DNA from: Marsupella aquatica
Lineage: Eukaryota; Marchantiophyta
Assembly: GCA_973895155.1 (NCBI GenBank)
Contig: OZ316898.1
Coordinates: forward strand, 6,820,001-6,884,000
Length of the DNA: 64,000 bases
Direction: 5' to 3'
Below the pieces are notes generated by a model. That model ran no database searches. It was not told the DNA's origin and saw only the letters and a program-made list of their open reading frames with translations. Both the position numbers and the translations under genes were made by a program. Positions 35,531-46,512 of this stretch are shown here, piece after piece (within the stretch, counting starts at the first letter, position 1; every line of letters starts with the position of its first letter).

Positions 35531-35870
35531 TGTATGACATATCATTATGTGAAGTAAGTGAGTGAACAAATTTGACACTGTAAAAGTGTAAATGTCTTTT
35601 TTTGGTGGGAAAAATTCCCAAACTTTCATCTCTCTAGAAATTTTAGCCATTGCTAGGTGTTTAATTTTACATCAGTTAGTGTTGTTCCTCACACGGCCTC
35701 AGACTCAATTAGCCAAAGTCTAGGAGGATCCTTAAATCTAAGGAGATATGATGGTCAGAAATTAATAAAGAATATTTTTAGTATCGTCTCCTCTTCATAT
35801 GGGGTGACATTGGCCACCCTGGACTATAAGAAAAAACCTTCCCCTGGATTGGAACCTGGAAGTGTTAGTG
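35531..35870 (+). repeat. Dispersed repeat B, copy 1
   Basis: This sequence aligns over about 340 bp with 45,385-45,730: TGTATGA(C/A)ATAT, GAAGTAAGTGAGTGAAC, GACACTGTA(A/G)AAGTG, ATTAGCCAAA and GGCCACCCTGGACTATAAGA. Homology starts at the T directly after the Helitron CTAG. A weaker third copy is at about 62,040-62,170. Confidence 0.65.
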
Positions 35871-35900
35871 ACAATTGTAGTGCTCTTAGCCTCAGTTTAT
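35820..35900 (-). mobile_element. Possible tRNA-like B box within repeat B
   Basis: On the minus strand, CAGGTTCCAATCCAGGGG fits a B box. The A box is not clear, so only a weak SINE call is possible. Confidence 0.2.
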
Positions 35901-36419
35901 TGTGCTTGTTCTTAAACTCTCAGCTGTAAAGAGGGACCTCAGAGTATTGTTTTTAACTCTCGGCAATAGTTGTTGTAGAGAGACGGTGTGGAGAGGTTGG
36001 CCTCAGTTAGTGTAGTGGCCTATGATGTATGCATAGCATCTTGCTTTCTCTCTACATTTGTAGAGAAAATGATGGGTTTAGAGGCATTACATTGTTTGTT
36101 CAATGTACACTTGTAGAGAGAGTGGTTGGCTTAGAGGGGATTACTCGGCTTGGAAGGCATTTTTTTTTGTGCAAGGAGCACTTTATTCATGTGAAAAGTG
36201 AAACCCAATAAAGCAGGGAGTAACCAGGCCAGCTCCAAAATTTTATTTGAGGGCCACCAACCACTCAAGGACCAAACACCTCAGTCAAGAGGGCACAAAA
36301 AAAAGGGGAACAGTGAAAGTGACCAAGGCATCACTCACCCAGGAAGAGACAAACAATTGTAGAAATGAGGGCTGACTCAGTCCAAAAAAGAGAGAAAACT
36401 TAAAAGAGCATCCGCGCAG
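35901..36419. other. Intergenic sequence
   Basis: Short repeats of GTAGAGAGA and GTTGGCCTCAG type phrases; nothing coding. Confidence 0.35.
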
Positions 36420-38430
36420 GTCCGCCATACAAGGCGTCCGGCAGTGAATATGCCGGGATTCACTTGGGAATTCTATTTAGTCTTCATTGGGAGATGATAA
36501 GGTTCCGCCAATACACAGGCCCTGGCTAAATGAGGCCCCGCCGCTCTACTCCTGCCCTTGCAGCAGGGGGTCTCAAATATGGGGCTGTTATGTGTGTTCC
36601 CGGGAGGTTACTTTTGCCTGTGAGGTGCCTTGCAGGCAAGTATAACGGGGGAAGGAATCTTTGTCGACACTGCAATTTTTTTACGCCCGTAATGTGAGAC
36701 TCCCGGGGGGGAGAAAGTGGCTACAAGAGTCTGTCCCCGGGTGTTTCCAAAATGCCACGGTCAGAGTGTGCGGGCTAGCCTAAGGGTCTCCCACACATTT
36801 TCAGGCCGTGTCCACCCGAACCTAACTCGGGCGGCTGCAAAACTCTCCCGGCCCGATATTTGAGTCCCCCTAGTAGTGGTACGTGCTTTGCCCGCCAACG
36901 GACCTCCACTCAGAATTGACAGCTAAGATTCATTGTAGGGCAATGGATCCATCAAGGTGCTCTGAGCAATGTGTTTGCAGTACATTGCCAGAAATTGTGC
37001 AGAATCCTTGTGGTGAGTGGTGGACCTCGCCCTCACCAATCCCAGCACTTGCGCCTAAGTGCCCTTGGTGCCCGAACGCCTCCACGGAATACTTCGAGCA
37101 AGCATCCACGTGCCTCTAGCACCACCTGCGGCCACTCCCATACGAAGCCGCACTTGCTCACCTACACGACCGCTACTCAACGGTCCTCATTGTCTGCACA
37201 AACAACCAAGCACCTCGGTAAGTAACCCCTCCGGATCTAGAACTCGCCCAGTCTAGCATCCTAACTCAAGCTCAACAGATGTTGGTAAATAGGGCAGCGA
37301 TAGGTCCTCCCGATGCCATAAGCCGGAACCAGAACCCACGCCCATTGTCCGTCCAGGACAGCTCCTTCCTTGGGCGCGGCCCGGGTTCCCCCTCGTACCC
37401 ATCCATCACCAACTGACCGCCCTGACCTCAGGACATGCTCATGGCCCAAATAGCGTAGCTTGTCCTGAAGCTTGTCCCAAGCTTGTCCCAACACGCCGGG
37501 ACCAGAACGGCCCCGACCCTAGCAACCGCTCCCGGTTCGCCCCACTGATGGTCTAGGGACCGAGCACCCTTGGGACTCAGCCTCCACACCTACTTGGCCT
37601 TGCCTCCCCAACGCAAGCTCCCTTGGGAGGCTGAACGCGGCTTGGTTGCTGTTCGACAGGATTTGGCAAGCGGGCGAGCTAACACCCGCAAATCACGAGA
37701 ACCCACGGCACCCCGGGACCCATCTGAGTTACGCCCTCCTCAAGAGCTTTCCAACGAACCCAGGAAGTCCTCCAACGGACTTCCCGTTGGGAAGATATCG
37801 CCATTTCTGTTTGGCGGTTTCCCTTAGTGTTGCAACCGTCGCGGCTCACGACTTCGGCTCGCCCTTAGCCCCCAGGGAGACACCACTCCCCTCATATATG
37901 CTTCTGGGGACCTGCCACCCCCGGACCAGCTTTGGTCCCTAACCATTTGGCCCCCAACCCGAATCTCATCGCGCATAATGGGAGCACCACCAACTGGCAA
38001 CGCCCATAACTTTCTTGATAGGCATCCGCAAGCAGAGTGCCTTAGCCCGTTGTGACCGGGCCGACCCAGTGCTTATGCCTAGGCCCTCAGGTATGATCGC
38101 CGCTCGGGGCCCCCGACCGGCCCAACCCGGATCGGGCCACAACTTGCGCCCCAAGCGTTTGTTGCCAATGGCGTCAACTCCATTGGCCTTGGGCCCAAGA
38201 GGGGCTCACTCCCAAGCCCTCCGAACTCAAAGTCCATCCGACGGTCCGGACGGCCATCCTTGAGCCCGACCCATTTCCCCTTGACCCGACCAGCCGTAGG
38301 CTAGTCCAAGTCCTTAGTTTGTGTCCCCAGCTTGGCCCCTTGCCTCGCCAATGCCACGTCTCATTGCCCACAAGTCTCCCCATGCTAAGTCCTCCCTGGA
38401 TGGCCTATCCGGGCCTGGACCATAAGGGAG
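36420..38430. other. GC-rich block without a supported gene
   Basis: Roughly 2 kb is clearly richer in G and C (many CCCGG, GGCCC and CGGGC words) than the flanks. Open frames of 60-98 codons occur on both strands but are Pro/Ala/Arg-rich by composition and show no motif. A large non-coding retroelement part is the leading explanation. I see no rRNA, tRNA or protein motif. Confidence 0.4.
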
Positions 38431-38530
38431 CTCGGTGTCAGAGTCAGCGACGCCGGAGCTAACTGTTAAGGTAGTCGAGTTCCGTGACTTGGTGCTACAG
38501 TCTCCCTCGTGTTATCGCACATCGTTCACC

Positions 38531-38690
38531 ATGGCTGGAAGCAATGCTCGCGGGCAGAATTTCGCAACTGCAGAGCACAAGCAAGTCTGCATGTCATGGG
38601 TGAACATTTCGGGACACCCTATTGTAGGTGCACTATGAACATTTCGGAAGACCCCATCGTGGTTGAAACCTGATTCTACTCTTGAGGAGC
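38531..38690 (+). pseudogene. Fragment of a PIF/Harbinger-associated SANT/NAM-like protein
   Basis: The frame from the ATG at 38531 reads MAGSNARGQNF, then TAEHKQVCMSWVNISGHPIV, then a stop. It matches the N-terminal block of plant proteins annotated NAM-associated or GST-T3-like (RG-x-F/W-T-x-E-D/H ... LC-x-A-W-x-N-V/I-S-x-D-P-I/V-V-G), which come from PIF/Harbinger transposons. After the stop the phrase AACATTTCGGAAGACCCC encodes NISEDPIVV, a second and more canonical version of the same motif in another frame, so a small duplication has broken the gene. No further domain follows. Confidence 0.5.
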
Positions 38691-39899
38691 CGGGACAAAG
38701 AAATGTTAAGCCCTTGTGGTCAAGAGTCCAAGTTATTGTATTGAGGCTGTTGTTGGAATCCTTCCACTTGAGAGGGAATGTTGGAAACATTACTTAAAAA
38801 ACATGCGTCTGCCAAGTGAGTGGGGGAAAAGCAAATGAAACACCAAAAGCAAAAACAATGACCTCAATGGGTATGTATTTCTCCACTGTCTCACTCACTT
38901 GAAAAAGAATCAAGGATATATATTACTGACAAATTTGAGACTTGACAAGAACGATATTCTGTTGCTTGTCTAACCCAGGAGAAATAAAGCATTGAGTGAT
39001 CTCTCCAATCTTTTGGAACTAGGAATCCACCCCGATGAAAAGAAACTGATTAGCCTTGGTGATCTGAATAGTAATTAAGTGATTGAAGGCGATCGGCCTT
39101 TCCGGCTCAAAATCCAAAACAAAGGCATTCATCGACACCTGACTATCTTTAATTAATAGAAGCGCTTTTGCCTGAAGACTGTCCTGATTAGCCAACTGCA
39201 GTCGGAAGGCTGGACAAAGAAAAGCAATCACAAGACGCATGCCGGGAAAGATTTCCGCAATTGCACTGATCTGGTTATGTGAAAAGAGTTGTCATGGAGG
39301 AAATTTGCTGACATTGTTGGGTTTTTTGAAATAAAAATGTAACCTTACATTCTATTAAAGGGTAAAAATATAATTCAAAGTAAGGGTTCATTATTCTGCA
39401 AAAGGGGTTTGGAAATCATCCATTGGTAATTATTTTGATAGATGTCTTATTGTAAGAGTACATCAAGACTTTGATTTATGATAAGATAAAACAGAGAAAA
39501 ACATATAACCATGGTTTGCCATTATAGCAAGGTATACATCATACCTACACTACTCAACGCCATTATTTAGTCTTATATCACAAATAGTGTTTCACTCAAT
39601 TAGTGGTACTAAGTCTAAAGCAAGTGAAGAGTTGTTTTGACAAGAAATAACAATAATTGTGGATCATTTGAAACTTGAAATAGTATTTGTGGTTTAAAGA
39701 TTTATGAACTAATTTGTTCAATGAACAGAAATCTTGATTGACTCATCCATTTTGCAATGAGGAGTTCACAATTTATTTTGTTTTTTGATAACCCTAGAAT
39801 TTAATTTCCTATCACAAATGATGCTTTGTAGACACCGTGAATTAATCTTATCTAAACACTTTAATTACCAGTAGCCACATTCTAGTTAATACGCTCGTA
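38691..39899. other. AT-rich intergenic sequence
   Basis: A TGTTGG near 38,778 after a purine run looks like an LTR start but has no partner. Nothing else is supported. Confidence 0.35.
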
Positions 39900-40640
39900 A
39901 ATAGTGTCACTCCAAAATTAACATTGGTAAGGCTAAATCTTGAGAGGTCCAAATCTCAAACAGTCACCCAAATAGAATTAGTAAGACTAATCACGGTGAA
40001 GAGTGTAGATGGACCTCAGCTTTTAAAGCCAACTGCAACCCTCTGCACTCATTACACTGTCCAAATTTATCTCAGAGGGGAAAAAAAAACAATGGGGCCC
40101 AAACTTCTTGTAAAGCCAGTGGATAATTGTTGTCCATCTGGGAATCTACAGTATTTTGGGCTTACAGTTTCCAGATTCATTATTGTATGCACGTCTGATG
40201 TGTTTGACATACAGTAAAAGACCCCAAAAACAGTAAGTTGAGATTGGCATTCTCATCTTTACAATTGTTACCCATCTCCCAGGCCATGCTACAGCCAAGG
40301 CAACTCAGCTCAAGGAGGAGACATAAGCCTCTTCTTACCTTGGGGATCGGATCTTTAATTTGTACCTGTTATTAGCACTGGAAGTCTTTGGTGCTCTTCA
40401 CCCAATCTTTTGAGCTAGTAGAGTGTACAATGGAGGCCTTATCCCCAACTTCAATCCTCACTAGTTTCGTTTGATAGTGGGTGTTGCTTGTTCTACAATG
40501 GGCTCCATCATTGACTATTCTCAGTTGGGCCCGCAGTGGCCCATTTGGTTTTAGGGCTCTTAGGGGAGACCCTTTATGTGACCTTCCTGTACAATTTACT
40601 TGGGAGCCTATCATAGTTTTTTGGTCGTAGCTAGATCAGT
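39900..40640. repeat. Dispersed repeat A, copy 1
   Basis: It aligns in order with 51,435-52,045 over about 600 bp: TGCACTCATTACA, CTCAGAGGGG, GGGCTTACAGTTTCCAGATT, TACAGCCAAGGCA, CTCAAGGAGGAGACAT, CTTGGGGATC and GGCTCCA/GAGCCACA. Its 5' part matches the 11,074, 13,964 and 46,383 fragments, so these are pieces of one element of at least 1 kb. No coding sequence is apparent. Confidence 0.75.
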
Positions 40641-41955
40641 AGGGAATTGTTTATTTTGTCATTGTTGAAGACGTTTGAGCACCTCTCAACTTCCCCCTCG
40701 GGTTTAGGGAAGATTCAGATGAAGTACAGACCCAAAAGGTACATTGTTGAAGACTTTTGGGCTTGTTGAAGACTTTTGGACCTGTCAACTTTCCCCTCGG
40801 CATGACAAAAGAAACACAAAATGAAAGATCTGCATAAAAACGTTTTGCAAAACAAATCAATGTAAACAAGCTCCTCAAGGTTTTTCAAGACCAAGCATGA
40901 GTATATGGATAGGTCTGATATAGTCAACTTTAATGGAAAGTTGAGAGACCTACAAATTGTCAAAGATGACCAGAGGATTTTCTTGCCACATTTCACCGTC
41001 CATGCAGTCTGTACTATTTGAGCACATAGAGGGTTTTGCTGCAGTCTATCCAAGTTGCAGAATTCTATTTTAATCTTTTGGCAAATGTGGAGCTTCGTGG
41101 AGGTCCATCATGCCCTCAGTTTCACATAACTCCACCCTTAGTAAAATGCAGATCTACCATATTGCCATTTTTTAAATTTATGTAATATTTTGCCATTTTT
41201 TTAGTATAATTACTAGGTTGCCATCTTGACAACTACTGGTTAAACAAACTACTATAAAAATTGGAAAACATAAAAGATATTGAGCATTGGGTTATTCCAA
41301 ACTCACCATACAGATCAAGGTACTTTGCAATGTAGTGATTAAACTAAAAATAGTGGTAATTTGTCAAGAATTAGTAACAATATAAGACATCTTAGCTGAG
41401 CACAACCCCTCACTTTTCTGACTGCGGCTGCTTTATTCCCCTCTCCTGAGTAGGAAACAATATATGCTCTCGGATGACGCCATTAACTGATGTCCATATA
41501 GCATACTCACCTCATCCTGGAACATGAAAAATTATTTTGTCCTCTAGCAAAAAGTTTAAGGTTTTTAATAAAATACAGGTGATCTGATTATTTTGTGACA
41601 AATATAAATAGTAAATTGATTAGGAAGCGTGACATTAAAAAGTTGTGCACATAAGGTACAAGAATAAAAGTACAAAAATAATAATGAACAGTAAAAATTT
41701 AAGTCTATGGTATTGGGTTCTACACATACTATACACCAGTAAAGATACTTATATACTTATCTTAGGTAATGATACTCAATGAATTAAAACCATAAATTTA
41801 GGACACAAAACCATGAGTAAAACTTAAACACATGAGGAGTGCACTTTAATCAGATTATTTCTTCTTCACTAAGGACTAGAACTTCAGTGAGCTTTGTTAA
41901 AGGGTGGATCATCAAAAGTATAGCAAAGATTGAAAAATTTAGAGGGGTGCCGGAT
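40641..41955. other. AT-rich intergenic sequence
   Basis: A phrase, CATTGTTGAAGAC(T/G)TTTG, recurs around 40,660-40,790. No gene is seen. Confidence 0.4.
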
Positions 41956-42125
41956 TAAATTTCAAAATCTAAAGTATACAAAGGATGTACCTTGGTAAGA
42001 TATATTGAATTAAAATACACAAGAAAAGAAGTTTAAATAAATTTCAAAATCTAAAATATACAAGGGATGCACCTTGGTAAGACACATTGAATTAAAATAC
42101 ACAAGAAAAGAAGTTTGAATAAGAC
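41956..42125. repeat. Tandem duplication, unit about 83 bp
   Basis: AATTTCAAAATCTAAA, ATGTACCTTGGTAAGA, ATTGAATTAAAATACACAAG and AAAAGAAGTTT occur twice in succession with a few mismatches. Confidence 0.85.
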
Positions 42126-42179
42126 AAAATATTGGAATGGATTCACCATATAACAGTTTCATTTGGGATGTCCAGTATC

Positions 42180-42380
42180 ACAACCCCATCAGTTATTAGT
42201 AACCTGTATGTGGTCTGTAAGTAACCTGTACCTGGATTGTAAGTAGCTTGTATCTGGTTTGTGATCCATCAGTCGCCTATATCTGGTTTTCTAATACACT
42301 TATCAGTGGCTTGTATTTGGTTTGTAACCCCATCTGGTTTGTAACCCCATAGTTATCAGTAGCCCGTAACTGGTACCAGT
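42180..42380. repeat. Short-period repeat (CTGTA/TCTGGTTTGTAA type)
   Basis: About eight degenerate units of 18-40 bp built on AGTAACCTGTA and TCTGGTTTGTAACCCC. Confidence 0.6.
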
Positions 42381-42935
42381 GGCTCTCATCGGTCATTTGC
42401 GTGTAAATTTTTTCTCAGACCACCAAGATGACTCAACAACCGCAACAAGGTCAGCTGAGCTGAACTGAGAATGCCCGGTGAGAGAGAAAAACCGACAGTA
42501 AAATCAATCTTCCAGTTCGGCGAGGCCATTGACCTTCACTAATGTCCAGGGTGACTGAGAAGTGATGGGGTGGATGACTGATAAGTGACGGGGTTAAGAT
42601 GTGCTCTATATAACCTCTCAAACAGCATAAAAATATTCCCAATCGGTGTTTCTTAAATTCATGATGGAGTTCGAAAGTCTCATATTTCGAAAGCCTCAGC
42701 ATAAATTAAGCTTCGTCAAATGTTGGATCTCTTGGCGATTTCATCACAGGTTAAGGTTCGTAATATGATTCAATCAGTTAAGTGTGCCAGATTCGTATGG
42801 ATCGGGATCACATCCACATACAAGTTCAAACAGGTTCATCGTTCCCTCGATCCGTGCCTAGGAGTCATCGGAGCAGACACTTTCCGGGATGATTTTGAAA
42901 GATCCTGTCCCGCCCAGTGATATAGTTGTCGACAA

Positions 42936-44623
42936 TGCATGTTTTCATGAAAGCAAAGCAGCTGTCGATATCTTGCTGCTATATCAAAGTCGTCCATTCT
43001 ACAGCGGCGTCATGTCTTCACGATCTCATTATTTGGCAGTCACGAATTGTGGATAGCTGTATTGAGACAATTATCAAAGCACTGAAAGATCTGACACCAT
43101 CAACTCGAAGGGCCAGTACTCAGAGACAGTTCCGAGAAAGCTAGTATGAGCCCGACAATGAATCTATCGCTAACTTCCTCTTATCTCCTAAAGGGATAGA
43201 AGTCTTGCAATAATAAACAGCACCAGGACGACACCCACTGCAAATTTACATAAACATTCCGCAAACTCGGTTAGACGACAAAGGACAGGTTGCAAACAAT
43301 GATGAAATTAAGTGCTACGTACACTAAAATGAAAGTCAGGAAACGGAGAAGAACGGAGAATCTTTCCGATGAGAATTGGAAGGGTGTGCGGCATCAGCTC
43401 ACCGTATCATCAACTTCGAGGGTATGACGAGCTTGAAGAAGGTCTTCATGTCGTGAAAGGCCCCGGAGGTGAAGCCCACCCAAGCACGCTTGCAAGCAGG
43501 ACTGAATTTGACATAGATGACTAGGAACATTACATGCAACCACGTCGGCAGTCCGTTTGCAATAGCAGCACCCTCGAAACCCACTCCCAGCTTGTAGAGG
43601 AGCAGCTAGCATATGGGGACGTGCAAGCAGAAAACCATTGCCGAGCACAATGCCATTGGCAACACGGCGCTCAGGGTTTGGAGGAACTTCACGAGCGGCT
43701 GCAAGACCGCAATTAAAGCCGAACAGACTCAGAAGCACCCACCGGGAATTGAACATTTCCCAGCGCCATCGATATCTGCAATGTCAGGATCCTGCCCCAT
43801 CGCCCGAAGAATTGTACCGACTTTCATCCATATGAAAGGGATCGGCACACTGGTGACACTCAGAACCATAATTCCTCGTTGAAGATAGATCCCGAGCAAG
43901 GCATACTGTTTGGTCCCGTACGCTTGTCCACATAAAGTCTCCAGAGCTGAGCCCATTCAATTCCCAGCTGTCGTTACAACCAAAATCCCACATCAGAATT
44001 GACAGAGGCGCTGAACTTCAGCTGACTCCGAGTCCTAACTTCCAGCGAGTGTGAGCCACAAACGGAAATGTACTGAAATGTCGAAAGACCTTCATTAACG
44101 AAAGTTTTAAAAATTCCTCTCAGAAGCAATCTTCAAAGGTAACACGAAGATCCTGAACAGTTCCCTGAACGCATGATGATGCCACAAGCTGAATGCCATT
44201 CGACTTTATAGGCATCTTAAGGGACACCGGCAAAATGAGATGGATCAAGATGCTTTTAAATGTAATTTCGCGGGAGTTGTTGAATTCCAGAGAACGAGGA
44301 AACATTAACAAGCACGCGTCAATATTGTCAGCTATCTTTTAGACGTTCACTCGTTCTTACTCATCACGAAATGATATGGAGAGAAACGATACAGATCGAG
44401 CAACTTAGTTATAAAACTTCGTTTTAGGAAAAACACCCAAAATAAACGAGTAAGAACTTGAAGTGGAGCAGAGAACTGATTGGAGGAGAGATGAGTTTAC
44501 GAAGATGCTGAAGCCTGTGACACTGGCAAATGACGTGCCCATCGAAGTGCTGGCCAGAGCGAGCTCCCCCAAATGCCTCACGAACATCACCGACGCTAGC
44601 TTGAGTGAGTGCTGCAACAAACA
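42936..44623 (-). pseudogene. Truncated duplicate of the MATE gene, 5' half with introns
   Basis: The segment is collinear with intron 3 to exon 1 of the MATE gene (about 32,070-33,850), introns included, so it arose by DNA duplication and not from mRNA. Exon 1 keeps only its last third (SLKLASVMFVRHLGELALAS). The exon 2 start and its acceptor are deleted near 43,955. Exon 2 has an in-frame insertion (ADIDGAG for ADGAG), then a small insertion that shifts frame after GAGK, and a Trp-to-stop change (TAG at 43608-43606). Exon 3 is reduced to about 27 bases. The exon 2 donor (GTGAGC, near 43,404) survives. Exons 4-8 are absent. No product is expected. Confidence 0.88.
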
Positions 44624-44759
44624 GACGAGACAGGTTTTGTATCGTAGATGGGTTTTCCAACGTGATTTTCAGACTGCCAATGGGGGCCGATATAGCGGTC
44701 AGCAAACGAGTATAGTCTGTAGCCCGAAAAGCGTTCAGCGATAGCAGCTATGGGTGCAA

Positions 44760-45384
44760 CAGGGAAAATGACCGGGACCTAAGAAAAACAAGCTTTTACA
44801 AGCCCGATGCCTTTTGGCAGGCACCGGTGTGGATGCTCTGTACAAACAGGAAAGCATCCCAAACTTACACTTATCTATATTAGATAAGTGCATGGGTATC
44901 ATTTATATATGCACTTCTTCATATGTGCATGCTGCATTTTCCAATAAGTGCATTTCATTGCAAATGCACTTCCACAAGTGTCTTGTCAGGTCGAATGCAT
45001 CGTACTTCTCATTCCCCAAATCTTCATAGTGCACAATTCAACTGGATAAGTATATGAAACTACCATGTGTAGTTATCTGCTGCACTTATCAATAAATGCT
45101 TCTAACATATGAGTTGCAATAATTGATTAATGCATGTGCACTGTTGTAGACAGAAATGCGTGTTTAGTGACTTTGACCTGTACTTGTAGACAGCCTATTT
45201 TTTGGCACATTTACAAAGAAAAATGCTTGAATATTATGGGACTGTACAACCTGCAGTAACCCAGGGAATGCACTCATAAATGGTGCACATATGCACACGC
45301 GGTAGACTGTACATACTAAAAGGCGCCAAGTAAGCTTTTATCTACCCAGTTTCTTTAGTTTGTGTTGTAAAAATAGGCATTACA
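44760..45384. other. TGCACTT-rich intergenic sequence with a palindrome
   Basis: It contains CACTTATCTA TAT TAGATAAGTG (44868-44890), a 10-bp perfect inverted repeat. More than ten TGCACTT/AAGTGCA-like words follow over the next 450 bases. Confidence 0.5.
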
Positions 45385-45730
45385 TATGTATGAAATATGG
45401 TCATGCAAAGTAAGTGAATGAACTTTCAGACACTGTAGAAGTGCAAATGTCTATAATCAGCTTTTTTTGAGGTGAAAATTTTCCAAATTCCATCTTGGTT
45501 AAGAGTTTTAGCCACATCCGGAAAAGGAAATGTAGCTACTGTAGGTTTTTAATATTCCATCAGCTAGTGCACCCCATCTCCCTAAAGACTCCATTAGCCA
45601 AAATGTAGTGGTGATCTTAAATGTAGGGAGACGTGATGGGTCAGTAATGAATAAGGAAACTTCTTAGTATCTTGAGTTCTCTTTCACACAAGGTGATATT
45701 GACCACCCTAGATTATAAGAAAAAACCTTA
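45385..45730 (+). repeat. Dispersed repeat B, copy 2
   Basis: Homologous to 35,531-35,870 (see that entry). Here the sequence continues leftwards without a Helitron end. Confidence 0.65.
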
Positions 45731-46079
45731 AAACTCACGTTCTCTGTCATTCTTCTGCAGCTGCAAGGCGTGATGAATTTGTCCTTACATTTAAGACAAG
45801 ATTTAGGGATGCATCGCATGTAGTAGGCCCTCAGTTTGGCCGCCCTCAATTCTCCCAAAATGGCCTGAGAAAAATCAGTGAGCAATGCATTCAAACATTC
45901 AATTAAAGGTGGCTTTCAAGAAACAGGGGTAGCTTTTAAAAACTTTTTCTCACAAAACCAAATTGGAAGGCCACTTCGTTTTTTGCCTTGAAAACCAAAA
46001 GTCGACCCATCCAACAGAGGATCAATGTTCTACTTTGGAGCATGCATCATGAGTATAGGGTAACCCACAAGGGGGCATG

Positions 46080-46305
46080 ATACCAAGGGATCCAACAAGG
46101 ACCCATACCAGGAAGCAGAGAGGGTTGCAGCAGGGCGCCCAGAGGAGCCACCTAGAGGCAGAGGGTGAACCAGTACGTACCCCCACCACTATACCCAACC
46201 CACACATACATGCACATACCCTCCACCGGGAGGGGGGGCTTGAACTTGGGACCTCTGACTTCTATGCTAATCCCCTGGCCAACAGACCAAAGCCAGTTGC
46301 TTGCC
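46080..46305 (-). mobile_element. tRNA-derived SINE (minus strand)
   Basis: On the minus strand the B box is GGTCCCAAGTTCAAGCCC (near 46,255-46,238), with a weak D-arm-like part upstream (GTCTGTTGGCCAGGGGATT). About 115 bases downstream is a conserved tail, CTCTCTGCTTCCTGGTATGG (46,119-46,100). The copy at 59,851 shares the B box, the GGAGGGTAT(G/A)T(G/A)(C/T)ATGTA segment and the tail at the same spacing. Confidence 0.6.
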
Positions 46306-46382
46306 TCTTCTTGTTTGGTCTAGTGGTAGACTCGAGACCAAAATCTTTTGAAATAAGTTAAATAAATGTAACTCCCTTGAAT

Positions 46383-46512
46383 AGAGGAGCCAAGCTTTTG
46401 GAGGAGGTCTAAAATTCTAGGTACTCTAAGCATTTAATTCATAGGGCCCACTACTTGCTATGTAGGTATGAAGTAGATGGGCCTGAGCTTGTAAAGGCAA
46501 CTGCAACCCTCA
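46383..46512. repeat. Dispersed repeat A, 5' fragment
   Basis: AGGAGCCAAGCTTTTGGA, AGGGCCCACTACTTG, TATGTAGGTATG, GATGGGCCTGAGCTT and AAAGGCAACTGCAACC follow the same order as at 11,074, 13,964 and 40,010. Confidence 0.55.

Noticed and set aside
36883-38383. Protein genes in the GC-rich block
   Set aside because: All frames are short, overlap on both strands and are explained by high GC.
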